From contig NC_080075.1 in NCBI RefSeq assembly GCF_949987535.1, forward strand, positions 3,224,001 to 3,288,000: 64,000 nt of DNA. Reading direction: 5' to 3'. Position numbers and translations under genes: made by a program. The stretch comes from Balaenoptera acutorostrata (Eukaryota; Chordata; Mammalia; Artiodactyla; Balaenopteridae). The notes beneath the pieces are model-generated. The model ran no database searches and had not been told where the DNA came from. It saw only the letters and a program-made list of their open reading frames with translations. Below are positions 22,701 to 33,620 of the stretch, piece after piece. Within the stretch, counting starts at the first letter, position 1, and every line of letters starts with the position of its first letter.

Positions 22701-23600
22701 GAGCGTCGTAGAAGCTGGAAATCTGTCGTTCCCCCCCCTCTCCCCGCCGCCTCCCTCCGGTTCGCCACTTTCTCCTCCCCGCCCCTCCTCCGCCACCCCC
22801 TCCGCCACATCTTAACTCTTAGTGTCCGGCCGAGACGTAGGCTTTCCCTCCGTGGCTCTGGGCATCTCAATAGGTCTGGGAGGGGGAGGGGGCGGGAAGA
22901 AAGGGAAAGGAGGGGGGGAGCGTGCGTGCGGGCGGGCGGGGATCCGAAGGAGAACGTAGAGGGGAAAATCATGAAAAACAGCAACCTACCCACTCCACCT
23001 GGTACCGCGTTGTGCTGCCGTCCTCCCCGCCCCCCACCCCATCCCAGAGATCGGTAACGCGCCCGGCACGGATGCGCCATTCACGCCAATACCTATAGGC
23101 AGATGTGTCCCCAGTGGTTTCAAAGTTTCCTTGCTCCTCCACCAGCCGGCCCCCGTCCCCGCCTCGGCGGGGGTGGGAAGGGGGAGCTGGCGGCGACGAG
23201 AGCCCGGGTAGCGGCCGCGCTCCTTGGAAATCCGCCACCGCAACTTTCCGCAGCTGCTTCGCGCCGGCGGCGGCCCCCTTTGTTTAAGTTCTCGGATGCC
23301 ATAGTCTGGGAAACCTGCAGCCCGGGACCAGCGCGGGGCCCGCGCGTGCGAGAAGGACCGCAGGCTGCAGCGCGCTCCCCACCCCCGCCTCTCCCTTCCC
23401 CCGCCCCCTCCGCCGGGATTCCGGCGAGGAGCGCGCGTGCCCTTGCGAGTCCCGGGGTGCCGGGCGGCGGAGCGCTCGGCCGACCTTCCCCCCTAGACAC
23501 ACCGTCAGTGTGTCTCCCCCCGCCCTCCAAAGGCGTCGGGGAGCCTGCGGCAGCGGGAGCGGCCTAAGGAAGCGGATCCGCCCGCCGCGCCCTCCACCGC

Positions 23601-24965
23601 TCACACTGTGTGCGGGTGCGTGTGTGTATTTCTTTATTTCGGTGCGGTCGTTATTAGTGGTGTTTCGCCTGCTCGCTATTCCTGGGCACGCTGGGGCTTT
23701 CTCTTTCTCTCTGGCCTCGGAGGGTCTGCGGCGGGCGGCGCTGAGCGCGTTCTCAGCCCAGCCCAGCGGAAAGAGTTAAGGGGGCCGGGAGGGGGAGCGC
23801 GCGGGGTGGGCGGGAGAAGAGGGGGTGGGGGAAGCGGCCGAGCGGAAACGCTGCACAGAGGAGCCTCAGCGAACCAAGAAAAAAGAGAAAGTGGCCACGA
23901 AAACAAGGGCAAATTGAACCCTCCTCGGGGATTTCCAATGAACTAACCCGACTAGGACATTCAGTAAATACATCGTCCCTAATGAGTGTGCGTGTGCTTG
24001 CACCCCGCACCCGGCCGCGCTGCGCCGGCCCTGCCCGCCGCCCCGGACGCAGACGCGGAGCCGCCGGGGTGCTCGGGGCTGCCCTTCTCCCGCGAATAAT
24101 TCCTCTGCTGAGCGCAGTTAGGGGTACTCAGAGCCGGAGCTCTCCAGCCCAGTCGCAGACACGCAGCCCTTGCGAGATCTCGAGATGAACAGTGGGCGCG
24201 TAGCATTTGTGTAGGATCTGGTCCAGCTCCTGCGTGCCGGGGGGAGAGATGCCCTCGTAGGTAGGTTTTAGTGATTCCATTATTGCGAAGGTATAGACCT
24301 GAACGGCGGCGGTAACCAAACCCCAGACAGAACGGATTTTTCCCTGTGCGTCCCCCTAAGGATCCTTTTTATATTTATGTATGCGTATATGTATATATGA
24401 AAGATGGAACACAGATTTCATTGAATAAATCTGAGATCTCCAGGTGCAGACGTTTGAATAGTCGGTGCCAGCACCCCATGTTTTCCTTTCCTGCCGATTT
24501 TGCTTGGATCCGGCTCAAAAACCGAGAGAGTCTCGTGGTTTTGTTTACACTGAATGGGGAGGATAGGAACAGAGCCATGGGGCCCCTTTCATTAATATAC
24601 AGTGAGGATTTTGTCTAAATTACTGCTATGAATTTCACAGTACACGCTTTCAAAAGCAGTCTCAGGTGGCCTGATGAAACGTGATAGCGCTTCTGCTATC
24701 CACTTTACACACATCCACTTTCTTTTCAAGGAGGGTGTGTGTGCGCGTACGGGAAGCCCCCCAAAACGCCGTGCTCCTCGAAATCAGAAATACACTTCTG
24801 TTCCGAGCTCTGTCCCCTTCGTCCTCCCCCTTCGCGTACTTAGTTCTCCAGTCGCTCCCCAGCCCCACCCATCCGTCCCCTCCCTTTGCCGAGTGTGATT
24901 GTTTTGTCTGGAAAAAAAAAAATCCAAAGTATATAACAAGGGGAGAACAGTTAGTGCTGATTTTC
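23601..24965. other. Upstream flank of POU3F3; possible start region of a divergent lncRNA
   Basis: G+C falls from the island shoulder to A/T-rich sequence. No transposon is recognised. In mouse and human a divergent lncRNA (PANTR1/linc-Brn1a) arises next to this promoter. Here it would run on the plus strand, but no exon can be supported from sequence. Confidence 0.3.
24128..24280 (-). CDS. Small ORF of 50 aa, unrecognised, uncertain
   Basis: An ATG-started frame about 2.9 kb upstream of the POU3F3 start, on the same strand. It begins MESLKPTYEGISPPGTQ. The context is strong, with A at -3 and G at +4. The peptide is not low complexity and is unlike the Arg/Pro/Ala-rich shadow frames of the CpG islands nearby. 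It has no signal peptide, membrane segment or motif that I recognise. The frame is open upstream for 13 more codons without another ATG. At this length a chance origin is quite possible. It could instead lie in a lncRNA exon or a conserved non-coding element. Confidence 0.15.
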   Translation of the reverse strand: MESLKPTYEGISPPGTQELDQILHKCYAPTVHLEISQGLRVCDWAGELRL

Positions 24966-24973
24966 ATTTGCAT
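24966..24973 (-). promoter_or_regulatory. Octamer motif (ATTTGCAT on plus) 2.4 kb upstream of the promoter
   Basis: Perfect octamer in an A/T-rich, repeat-free context, followed by CATACATTTTCATAT, which resembles POU half-sites. A candidate autoregulatory site. Confidence 0.3.
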
Positions 24974-27900
24974 ACATTTTCATATATTTTGGTGAAAATA
25001 ATAGACTAGTGGAGAGCTGGGCTTAGAGGAGTCGCTGGAAAGGCAAGACTAAGGAAGCACCGCTTCTGGGGAGTTGAGAATATGCCTCCCCCCACCCCAG
25101 TCACCTTATTTATTTTTTTTAAATGAAACATCTTCATTTATTTTAAAATCTAACCTTGGAAATTTGCTCGGTAAGTGTTTTTCATTTTCTTTCCCTGCTT
25201 TCTCTTTTCTGCCCCTCCTTTCCGGTTTATTTATGCTTTTGTAGGTTTGGGAGCTTGTTTCCAGCGCTTGGGACAAGAGAGGGCAACTGTTTCGAAGGAA
25301 GGAAGGGAAAGAGTGTTGGGGGGAGAGTTAAAAAACCCCAACCCTGCTAAAATATTACATAAAACGATGGCCTCATTCCAAAGCTCCCCACGGCAAGGCA
25401 CTTTACTTATTTTTTTTTGGGGGGGGGAGGAGGAGGAAAGTGATATTAATTTTAATTGTTGATTGTCAGGGAAATATAAAGGCCCTAGAAAAAGAAGTGA
25501 TGACGAAGCACGCAGTATTATAAATATTTCTTGCTTTGGGGTTTCTTTTTTCTAGAGAATCAGGACTAGAGGGAAAGAAACCCCCTTTCTGTAGCCAATG
25601 CTGATGTGTTGAACTATGTGTGCCTGCCTGGGATTGGGGTGAGGGATTCCTGCTGGGAGCAGGGGGATGGAGTGAGGGAGGGGGGCTTGGCAAAGGGAGG
25701 GCAGAGAGCTGCAGAAGAAGGAGGCAGGGGAGGAAGAAGTGGCAGGAAGTCGGTGCCCCCCTGGTTAAGGCCGCGTCTGGGGAGCTGGCCGCAAGCTGCA
25801 GTCTCCCAGCTCGGTAGTGAAAGGCCATCAGAAAGAGGGTGATCAATCAAAACTAACCAGGACACCTTACACTTTATTCCCAAAGGATGCTGGAGCTTTA
25901 GCGTGGCATAGTGTTTTACTTTGTTTTCTATTTTTGATGGCCGGCCTTGACCCCTCACCCCCCGACTCTCGCCACTGTCCCTGGGTTTTGTAAAAATTAA
26001 GGGTGCCTTGCTTGCTAGGTGCAGTTAATTTGAGAAATACGGCTGGAGGAAATAGCTAGGCCAAGTCCAAGCCCATGTGAGAACCTTACTTACTGTAGTG
26101 AAATGGGCTGGAGAGGATTCTAAAAGGTTCTTGGTTTTGTTCTTTTTAGAGGAAGTCACGTCTGGGGTGGTGAGGGGGTGAGAATCAAATAGCTGGAATA
26201 TTATTGCACTTTTGTCTCTGGAACACCTTGCAATTTGAAATTTGTAATTTCTTTGGAAACAGTTGATGCCAAATCAATGAAATGGTTTGTCAGGAAGGAG
26301 GAAGAGGTTTCACTTGGGGAGGGGGTAAGAATCGCCAGTTTTCCGCTCCTTGTTTTGCGTGCCTGGCAGCGTCGCTTTTGACTGAGGTTAACTCTCTGTG
26401 CTCCATTGGACCAGATGCCATATAGAGCTGCTCCCTGAAGATCATTTGTTTCCTTGATGGGGAACATTTCTGAGCAGAGCATATTGGTTGCCATAGAGAG
26501 AAAAAGAAAAGGAAGAACACTGGTCACATTAAGCTATATGTTTGTGCACTGGGCTTTAGATAAAAGGACCTTGGCTCAGCCAAAGAGAAGAAGCCGAGAT
26601 AGAGATTTCTAGCGCCACCAAAACTAGCTTTATTTTGTTTTGGACTTTTACAGTTGAAACATATAAGCTAATTTTATTGGTTGTTGTTAATTTTATATGA
26701 CACGGTTTACTGAACAAAATAAACTTTGCAAGTGCTCGGGAGTCGCACTCTTGGCTTGTCAGCAGGGGGCGCACTGACTCGTCTTAGCAGGTACCGTGTA
26801 AAATGCAGCTGTTTCAAAAGCAAATCTGCTCTTCCAAACTTGCCAAAGGAACAAATGCCCCTACCTTTCTATGCATATTCACAACGAGGAGTGAATTCAT
26901 TGCAGAGCACAGCGCCTTAAAATAGGGCAGTGAGTCCCCCCCATCTCCCACCCAACCCCTTCTGTGAAATGGCCCCGAAAGAAAAACAGTTCAGAAAAGT
27001 ATTCCTCCATTTCTTTCCGCAGAGTGGATGTAAGTCTGGAAAACAGAGTTGGGCTGTGAAAGCAAAAACACTTTACAGAATTATTAGGGGTATGTAGTAA
27101 GCTACCTCAGAAGCTGGCTTTCGGGTTGTATATTTTGGGAAACAGTCAAGAAGAGAAAAATACATTCTAAAGATATTATCTACTAAATAGTGAACATTCT
27201 TCAACTTGATGCAGGCTTTGACTTCTAAATAAAAATCCAGCTCCTGGAGACTCAGTCAAGGCATCCTGGATCTCTTTTACTCCATTTGATATTTAATGGC
27301 TCCTTTAATTCTTCATACCTCCTCTGGCTGTAGAAAGATTTTGGATTTATCCTTGAAAGGCTTGTTAGGGAAAAGGGAAAATACAAAATAGCCATCCCTG
27401 AGAGGTCACTGTGGGCTTGAAACTTTTTGGCACAGTGTGACCTAACACAGTTGCAGAAAAGTTTCAAGAGAGCACAGGCTTTCCGCCTCAGAGATTTTTA
27501 GATACAGCCAAGGAAGACTGAACTTTATTGTGGGGAAGGATGAAAAGATACGTGGAAAATTTCCTAAAATAGTGAAGGGCAAATCCTGCCCGGTTCTGAG
27601 GAATTAGTCAGTTTGTCACTAACAGTTTTCCCAAGGAGATTTGGAGAGCCTAAGGAAGGGAAGCCATGAGTGGCTGGAAGTGGGGAGCTGGCTTCCGTTG
27701 TTCAGCGGCTCCCCACACCTGTGAGTATTGCCACCGAGCCTGCAGGAAGGGCCCCGGGCTGGAGGCTCTACTGTCCCTCTGGAGGAGAGGGAAAGACATC
27801 TTATCCTTTCGAACTCTACTCCAAGCCAGCCAGGTTCCAGCCAGAAGTTTTGCTTTGAAACTAACTTGAAAAAGTCAAGGTTTGGATTTAAGTGGTATTT

Positions 27901-30690
27901 CATCTAGGAGGGCTGAAAGATTATGGGAATAACGTATGCAAAGGAGACACTTTAAAAAACATATTAATTCCATGATTTTTATCCAGGAGCTCTCACATTT
28001 AGAGTCAGGAAATGTACTGTCAGGTCTGTGCGAATAACACAAAGTGGGAAATGGAAGAAACCGTGTAATTTGAACCCAAACATGGCTTTTTCTTCAGCTC
28101 TCCGGACATTTCAGACAAAAGACTTCTGGGGGAGATCCACACGCACTAGACCAATGCCTCAAAGCTCTAGGTTACTTGGCAGGCCCTGGGCTGCTAAATG
28201 CATTTTAAAATTATTCAGGAGAAAGGGCACTTTTCTGTTCAGCCAGGCATTTTGTAAAATAATAGTTAAGCAATAATTGTACATATTGGGAGCGTACATT
28301 TTGGTATCACTTTTCATGAGATCTGGGATGGTTACTATCTTGGCTGCTTCGTATGTTCCTTTTCTATAAAGTTACTTAAAAAAAAACCTAGAAGAAAAAA
28401 AAAGCTTGCTACTCATGATATCTACAATCTTAGGTTACCTCGAGTAAAGGAAATAGAAAATAATAATTCTGGGTAAAGCAACAAGTTAATTTGAGAACTG
28501 GCATATTATAGAGACCGCGTTAGCATTCTGTAATGATTTGGAGGTGGAAACAATCAAACTGGGTATGAATTAAGATCCAAAGAGCTGGGCAAAGCTACAG
28601 ACTTTAAATTGTTGGGGATGGTGAAATTGCTTTTGCCAAAAGAGAGAATGAAGAACATTACCTGGGTCAGATGTACAAAATACAAACTGGGTATTTACTC
28701 ATTTGCTTCCATTTGAGAATGATAAGGTGCTCCGTCCGGTATCGTGGCAGTGCAGAAGCACATTTGCGGTTAGCATTTACAAATTAAAATGTGTTGCATA
28801 CTCACAATCCACACTGTGTGCTAGATCCAAAGAAAGGGCTCTTCAGTGGTGGCTTTTGGGTGGAAATGAGTGTTTGTCACCTGGCTTGGCGGTGGGTGGG
28901 TTGTTTCTTGGTCTTGCTAAGTTTTTGGAAGTGTCCCGGTGGTTCCTCCTAGTTCTTTGTATCACTTTGATAACTGATTTATCTGATCTGCAGGAAAGGA
29001 GCAAGCAGTTAGTTCTCTTAGATGGGCTGCAAGGAGCAATGATAAATTCAGACACTTGTGATTTCTCACCCTCAAGTAAGAAGCTTTACTTCTGATGCTT
29101 ATAGGACAGCTTTAAAGTACAGACCATCTCAGATTGTGGAATCTAAATTAAGAAGGCATGATAAGTTGGTAATCGAGTGTATGCTTTAAAAACAACCCAT
29201 TTCCAACAGTTTGCTCACTGTAGCTGTATTCGTGCACCTGACCAGTCTGGTAATGAAAGCTACCAATCGCTAGGGAAGCCGTGGCTGACACAATGTGATG
29301 GACTATTCTTGCCTGTCCCCCTTCACCTTCCCCCACCAACAGTGGTCTTCTTGGAATTTAAATTCACAGGGCTAGGTAACAGAGAACCCAGCTGATTGAC
29401 CAGAGTGATGATGATGATTTATTAACAAAAACATGTGGGTATGTCTAGCTAGAAAAATATACCAAGGTCAACTTGGTGTTTTTGTGTCTGTGTTTTTAAA
29501 AACAAAATATTAACTCAGCTTTGCCAGAGGGGTGGTTGGATATTTTTGAGCTTGTGGCCCTAACAGAATGAACTCTCCTCTCTTCCTTGAGGACACGCCC
29601 TGCCCAGAACCCCCCAGATTCCCTGTAGAGCTTCTCCTTTCTGGGTTGGAACCAGGCAGCCTCCTGATGGATGTCTTTGTAGCACACCAGAAAGCAATTC
29701 TTGTACTTTAGTGCCTCTGGGTTTTTTTTGTTTGTTTGTTTTTGTTTTTTTACATTTTTTTTAACACTTGAACTTAGCTATTGTCTGAGGAGCTGGGTGC
29801 AGATTGCAGCTCATCAGGCTGAAGGCTGCTCTTTTGGGCATTTCCCCCCAGTGATGCTTCTGTGGTGTCTTTTCTCCTGTTGATGCTGAAGCTCCCACTT
29901 CACTGCCCTGCCCCCTCCCTAGGCTCGCCCTGGACTGTCAGCCTTAGGGGATCTTCAAGGGTGGCTATTCTGCTCACTTTTAAAATCCAGTACCAATAGT
30001 CACAGATAACTGATACTTCGGATACTCTGTGGTTTGCAGCAATAAAATTCCAGCACTAAAATATCTGGCAAAGAGACTTTTGGCGGTAGAACTAAATGAC
30101 CTTGTTCATTGTAGCTTCATGCAACTGGGGCTTGTTAGTCCCCAGTTAAAAGTTCTGTGTCTGATTATAGCTTTGAAGGCCCACCTCCTTCCCCCAGATT
30201 TCAGGTAGGGAGTCTGGTTTCTCAACAAAGCCCAAGGGGAGGATCCCAAGCTTACAGTGGTGTTGGACAGCCCTCAGCTCTTAATTTAGTATTATATCAG
30301 GGTGCAAAAAAAACTCCAGAAGTCAAGGCGTGTGTTGTCCAAATGGCTTAGGCTCTGTTCCCTTTATTTGAAATTCGCATTGCAGAAACAAGTAAAACTT
30401 CACTTGGAAAAACATTGACTATTCAAGTCTCCAAAATTCGAAAACACTGGGATGTCAGTGCTAGGGTCCAGCAAGCGATTCCTTTCCAGGGTTAGGAAGT
30501 CAGATTGGGACGTTCCCTAGAAAGGTTTGCTTTGGGGGGGGTGGTCTCTCTTCCGCAGCCGCAGAGTCCCCCTGCCTGCCCCCTGCTGTGGTTTGCGGCC
30601 CTCCGAAGCGGCTTCTCTCGAATAGGCGGCGGCTTCTGGGGGTCCCAGGGCCGAGCTCTGCTTCCGTAGACTGCATTTTATTTTACTGAG
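24974..30690. other. Gene-free, transposon-poor upstream region
   Basis: About 5.7 kb of moderately A/T-rich sequence. I recognise no interspersed repeats and no credible gene. The 130-codon frame at 28703-29095 starts at TTG and is of chance length. A CTCF-like site lies at 26758-26776. Confidence 0.5.
26758..26776 (+). promoter_or_regulatory. CTCF motif, plus orientation
   Basis: GTCAGCAGGGGGCGCACTG contains the canonical CAGCAGGGGGCGC core. It is the best CTCF match I found in the window. It lies about 4.1 kb upstream of the POU3F3 promoter. Confidence 0.6.
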
Positions 30691-30696
30691 AGCACA

Positions 30697-30704
30697 ATTT
30701 GCAT
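30697..30704 (-). promoter_or_regulatory. Octamer motif (ATTTGCAT on plus), POU-like context
   Basis: ACAATTTGCATAATAAAATG: a perfect octamer joined to an A/T-rich half-site, like sites preferred by POU3F factors. It sits just before a CpG island. Confidence 0.3.
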
Positions 30705-30879
30705 AATAAAATGAAGAGGACCCATTGCTCCCCTTTTCTCCGTACACACTGCCCGGCAAGGACTTTGAGACTGTTATCTGAACACCCAGAGCGGCCTTCA
30801 GAAGTCGAATTAGCATTGCTTTTCTAGGAGAAAAAGAAAAATGGAAAGCGATTAAAAGCAAAAAGGCCAGGGGAGAGGG

Positions 30880-31900
30880 AGTAAAGGAGGAGGAGTGAGG
30901 TGGAGGAGAAAGCAGGGAGAGAGCGAGGAGCGCGGGGCCAGAGGCACAAAGGGGAGAGAGACCAGACGGGGTGCGGGCCAGCGACGAGGGAAACGCTGAG
31001 TCACCCTAACCGGGCACCGGGGACAAGGCGGCGAGATGCCGCAGCCCAGGAACAGCCGGTGCGCATCGCACCCCACCTTCCAGGCCTCCTTCCCGCCCGC
31101 CGCCGGCGGAGCGCGGCCGTGGAGCTCGGCGCCGCCCGCCCGCCTTTGTCACCGGCTCGGTGCGCGGCCGCGGGCTCCCGCGGCGGGCTTTGTTCTGGCG
31201 GAGCGGGGCAGGACCCCTCGCCCCGCCGCCCCCCGCGCCCCCCCCCCCCCGAGCTGGGGAAGCTGGGGGTGGGGACGGGGCGACGGGGACGGGGACCAGA
31301 GGAGCGTCGGCGGGCGCCTTGGAGCCTGGGATTTCCTGCCTTCGCTCTTTTCGTAATTGAGCTGTTCTCCTTCGGGGCGGGGGCCGGGCGGCGCGGGAGG
31401 AGGGGGAGCGGGAAAGGGGCGCCCGCTCTCCGCCTGCCGCAGGGGCGAGCGCGGCTCGCGGCGGATCCGCATTGTGTCCGAGTGTGCACGGCTGGAGGGG
31501 CGCAGGCATCGATGCGGGAGGAGAGCCGCTGAATCTGGCCCCGCGTTCCAGGTTTCTGGCCAAGGTTTTGGCGGCTGCGGGGCGCCTCGGGTCGGTGCCC
31601 GGTTCTGCCCCAATATCTGCTCCCGAGGTGCTTTGGGACCGCGCGTGGGCGCTGTGGACGCGCCCTGGGTCCGGGGGCTGCCCACGGGGAGCGCGCAGAT
31701 CCCCGTCGCCGAGGCCTGTGGCTGGGGACAAAGAAGCAGACGGCCGGAGCGACCAGCGGGCGGGCGCGCACAGGCACCCACGCGCGCACCCCAACGGGGC
31801 CCTCTCTTGGAGCCCCCGCGCCTCGGGGCCCGCGGCTCCGCGTCTGGAAAGTTCGTCCCTCGCACAGCCCGCTCCCTCCTCTCACCCTTGCCTTTAGCAA
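30880..31900. promoter_or_regulatory. CpG island upstream of POU3F3
   Basis: Purine-rich start (GGAGGAG repeats at 30870-30960), then dense CpG to about 31.9 kb. Long open frames on both strands are compositional. Possible promoter of a lncRNA in the POU3F3 upstream region. Confidence 0.8.
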
Positions 31901-32200
31901 ACGGCGTGGGATCGTGTGTCACCCTCTCCCTAGCCACCCCCAAAGGTGTGGGCAGATTGCAAGAGTTGCTGCTCTGTTATTGTTTGTCAAACAGGCCCTT
32001 TCTCTTGGGAGAGGGGCGAGGGGCATGTGGCGGATCCCGGGCCAGGATTACATTAATCAAAGCATTATTTCCCCAGAGAAGCCGAGCACAAATGAGAGTA
32101 AATCCTAATAAAATTGGATCGCGGAGAAATGGTACGCTTTAAGTAATCTGTGCTGCCTGGTAAAAAATCTCACGTTTATATGATGTGGGTCTTAAACAAA
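31901..32200. other. A/T-richer gap between two CpG islands
   Basis: Contains CAGGATTACATTAATCAAAGC (OTX/homeodomain-like sites near 32042-32062). No gene or transposon seen. Confidence 0.35.
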
Positions 32201-33005
32201 AAAATCTGCACACCTTTGGCCTTGGTTGCTGGGTCCGTATCGATCGGGACGGGGGACAGTCACCACCCCAAGCTCAGGTGAACTTCTGAAGTGAGAAAGG
32301 GACGTGGACACCCCGGAGTCCGAGGTTCTATTCCAAGGGTACTCTTGGCCCGGGCGCCCCTCTGGAGTATTTGCAGAGGCCCTGGGCCGGATCGAGACCC
32401 CTCGGTGCCCTGCGAGGACGCGGACTCTGTTCCTCTGGGATCGTGGCTCCACCGTCCTCCTCGAGCGAAGCTGCAGGGCGGGCAGTCCCCGTGGGTGGCG
32501 GCGCGAAGCCCATCGGGCGGGCGGCGGGACTGCCAGGTCTCCCCGGCCCCCGGCCCAGGGCCCGCCCGAACAGGAAAGGGGGTGACTGCTGGGGAAGCCG
32601 GGGGCGCGGCTGGCCGGCGACACTTCTGGTACTTTCAGGTCGTCCCAGCCTGTAAGCAGGCTCGCACTTGGTCCGCCTCCGTCCCCCAGCTGGTAGGAAA
32701 CTTTCCGATGCCCGGCGCGGCCGTGCACTAGAGAAGAAGAGCTCTCCTCTCCACCCAGAGCTCCGAGCAGGCAGGCAAAGCCCACCGGCCAGGAGGAGAC
32801 CTCCCCGGCCAGCTCCCGTCCCCCTCCGGCCGCGGGACACGAGAGCGGACTAGCTGGTGACAAGCGGGAAAGCGCCGTCCCCGTCCTGCGGGCGAGCACC
32901 AGCCTCCAGACTCCGCGCGACCTTCCAGAGACGCGCGGCCGAGACCGCTTCCGCGCCGGCCTCGCGGCCCCTCCTCCGCGCCCGAGGCCGCGGCCCCGCG
33001 AGCGC

Positions 33006-33020
33006 GGCGCCCCCTGCAGG
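33006..33020 (-). promoter_or_regulatory. CTCF-like motif, minus orientation
   Basis: Read on the minus strand, CCTGCAGGGGGCGCC matches the CTCF core with one mismatch. It faces the plus-oriented site at 26.76 kb. Confidence 0.5.
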
Positions 33021-33439
33021 CCGGCGCCGGAGGAGCCACCGCGCCGCCCGCCGGTGGCCGGGCCGCGTGGGTTCCCCGCGCTGCCCACGGCCGCGCCCCG
33101 CCCGCGCGCACGCGCACAGCCAGCGCCCCCCCCCCGCACGCGAGCTGCCGGCGGAGGGGCGGGGGGAGAGCCGGCTGGAGGAGGGCGCAGGAGGGCGGCA
33201 GGAGAGCGGGGGTGGGGTGGGGGGTCGCGCCGGGTCACCCCTCCCTGGCCCTTTCTCCCCGCTCCCGACCCCTTTCGGGTCGGCGCCGGGCAACCCCGGC
33301 CGGAGTCGGCGGCCGCGCGCCTCGTTCCCGGCCCGCGGGCTCCGGAGTCCCGGGAGCCTCGCTGTCCGCTCGCGGGGCAGGGCCGGGCGCCGGGAGGGGC
33401 TCCCCTGCGGAGCGGCAAGGAGAGCGGCTTGGAGCGGTG

Positions 33440-33533
33440 TGCCTGTGCGTGTGTGCAGGTGCGGTGTGCGTGGTGCTGTGTGTGTGTGGTGTGTGCGAGG
33501 GCGGCGTGCGTGGGAGTGCGGTGCGCGCGCAGG
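33440..33533. repeat. Imperfect GTGTGC/GTGCG tract
   Basis: Interrupted GT repeats with interspersed GCG. Simple-sequence edge of the CpG island. Confidence 0.75.
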
Positions 33534-33620
33534 GCAGGGCAGGAGGCCGTGAGCGATGCTCTGGTGCAGCCGTGAGATCTAAATCTGCCAGCCCCCCCGC
33601 CCCCCACGCGGGCGTCTCCT

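Larger units (their letters stand above)
19540..23600. promoter_or_regulatory. CpG island spanning POU3F3 coding region and promoter
   Basis: Very G+C-rich with dense CpG from just past the stop codon, through the gene and up to about 23.6 kb. It is slightly less rich at 21.8-22.3 kb, where A/T-rich 5' UTR sequence lies. An island covering a whole intronless gene is usual for developmental regulators and often carries bivalent chromatin. GC-rich repeats inside the gene (GGC/GCC runs) contribute to its density. Confidence 0.85.
32201..33620. promoter_or_regulatory. CpG island upstream of POU3F3
   Basis: 1.4 kb of CpG-dense DNA ending in a GT/GC-rich stretch (33440-33540). It holds a CTCF-like motif at 33006-33020. 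The 471-codon minus-strand frame across it is Arg/Pro/Gly-rich and resembles no known protein. Confidence 0.8.

Noticed and set aside
28703..29095. 130-codon plus-strand frame with a hydrophobic stretch
   Set aside because: Starts at TTG, has chance length and no family resemblance.
31001..31900. Up to 299-codon minus-strand frames
   Set aside because: CpG-island artefact with three overlapping open frames.
32192..33607. 471-codon minus-strand frame
   Set aside because: CpG-island frame lacking stops because of high G+C; Arg/Pro/Gly-rich with no recognisable domain.
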